Positions 63,949-64,000 of a stretch of DNA of 64,000 nucleotides are shown here, in pieces (position 1 is the stretch's first letter; every line of letters begins with the position of its first letter). Under the pieces are notes generated by a model. It saw nothing but the letters and a program-made list of their open reading frames with translations. It was not told where the DNA came from and ran no database searches. The position numbers and the translations under genes are program-made. The stretch comes from Rhodobacteraceae bacterium HTCC2083 (lineage in GTDB: Bacteria > Pseudomonadota > Alphaproteobacteria > Rhodobacterales > Rhodobacteraceae): the NCBI GenBank assembly GCA_000156115.1, contig DS995276.1:2960178-3024177 (forward strand). Direction: 5' to 3'.

Positions 63949-64000
63949 TACCATTGTACACTAAAATTGTAGAAAATTAAAGCCAGAGTGTTACGGATGC

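Noticed and set aside
1-64000. tRNA or rRNA genes near the integrase relics
   Set aside because: No cloverleaf or conserved rRNA stretch was noticed, so no attachment site is claimed.

Overview
The window reads as chromosome of a marine alphaproteobacterium of the Rhodobacteraceae (Roseobacter group). Supporting signs are a bL21 ribosomal protein with an Ala/Lys-rich linker and a helix-hairpin-helix tail, a ChpT phosphotransferase, the ornithine-lipid pair olsB-olsA, the yajC-secD-secF-ccmABCDG block, TRAP and taurine-type transporters, and housekeeping proteins typical of that family. Several insertion-sequence relics and many recently broken genes suggest a genome rich in IS elements, as in polar genera such as Octadecabacter; the genus is an inference only. 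No rRNA, tRNA or CRISPR array was seen.

Layout. 1-2383 (minus): an operon of a FAS1/MaoC-type hydratase, a family III CoA-transferase and a CitE-type lyase (cut by the window edge). This is the gene set of itaconate/mesaconate breakdown to pyruvate and acetyl-CoA. 2384-11100: a decayed, AT-richer accessory island. It holds an IS5 relic, two integrase tails, an IS3 orfA fragment, an EamA transporter, a broken HIT gene, a frameshifted YbjQ gene, several tiny membrane or secreted ORFs, a lipoprotein, a third integrase tail and an IS3 relic that truncates a short-chain dehydrogenase. 11107-15598: a TRAP transporter operon under two cre-like palindromes, with a divergent LacI regulator. 15978-19567: gamma-glutamyltransferase, a frameshifted acetamidase/formamidase and a Gfo/Idh oxidoreductase. 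20213-24521: a taurine-type ABC transporter with an IclR regulator. 24739-25613: a decayed IS5-family element. 25711-29699: acyl-CoA dehydrogenase, NDP-forming acyl-CoA synthetase and a CaiD-like hydratase, suggestive of gamma-butyrobetaine or carnitine CoA chemistry.

29876-36683 is a central-carbon block: three GAPDH paralogs, an RNA methyltransferase and transketolase, with a perfect LacI-type palindrome before one gap gene. 36886-47208 carries zapA, rplU-rpmA, obgE-proB-proA, chpT and olsB-olsA. 47205-50223 (minus) carries grxD, bolA and purL. 50364-53940 is a tightly coupled four-gene operon (PLP ammonia-lyase, M24 peptidase, EutA-like Asp/Glu racemase, deiodinase-like nitroreductase) with no obvious assigned pathway; it is the best candidate here for an undescribed catabolic system. 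A candidate orphan sRNA follows on the minus strand. 54266-61059 holds protein export (yajC-secD-secF) and cytochrome c maturation (ccmABCDG). acnA closes the window on the minus strand.

Many start sites were moved downstream of the longest open frame because a Shine-Dalgarno sequence and family alignment favour the later codon. Family calls rest on motif recognition and remembered family sequences, not on a database search.
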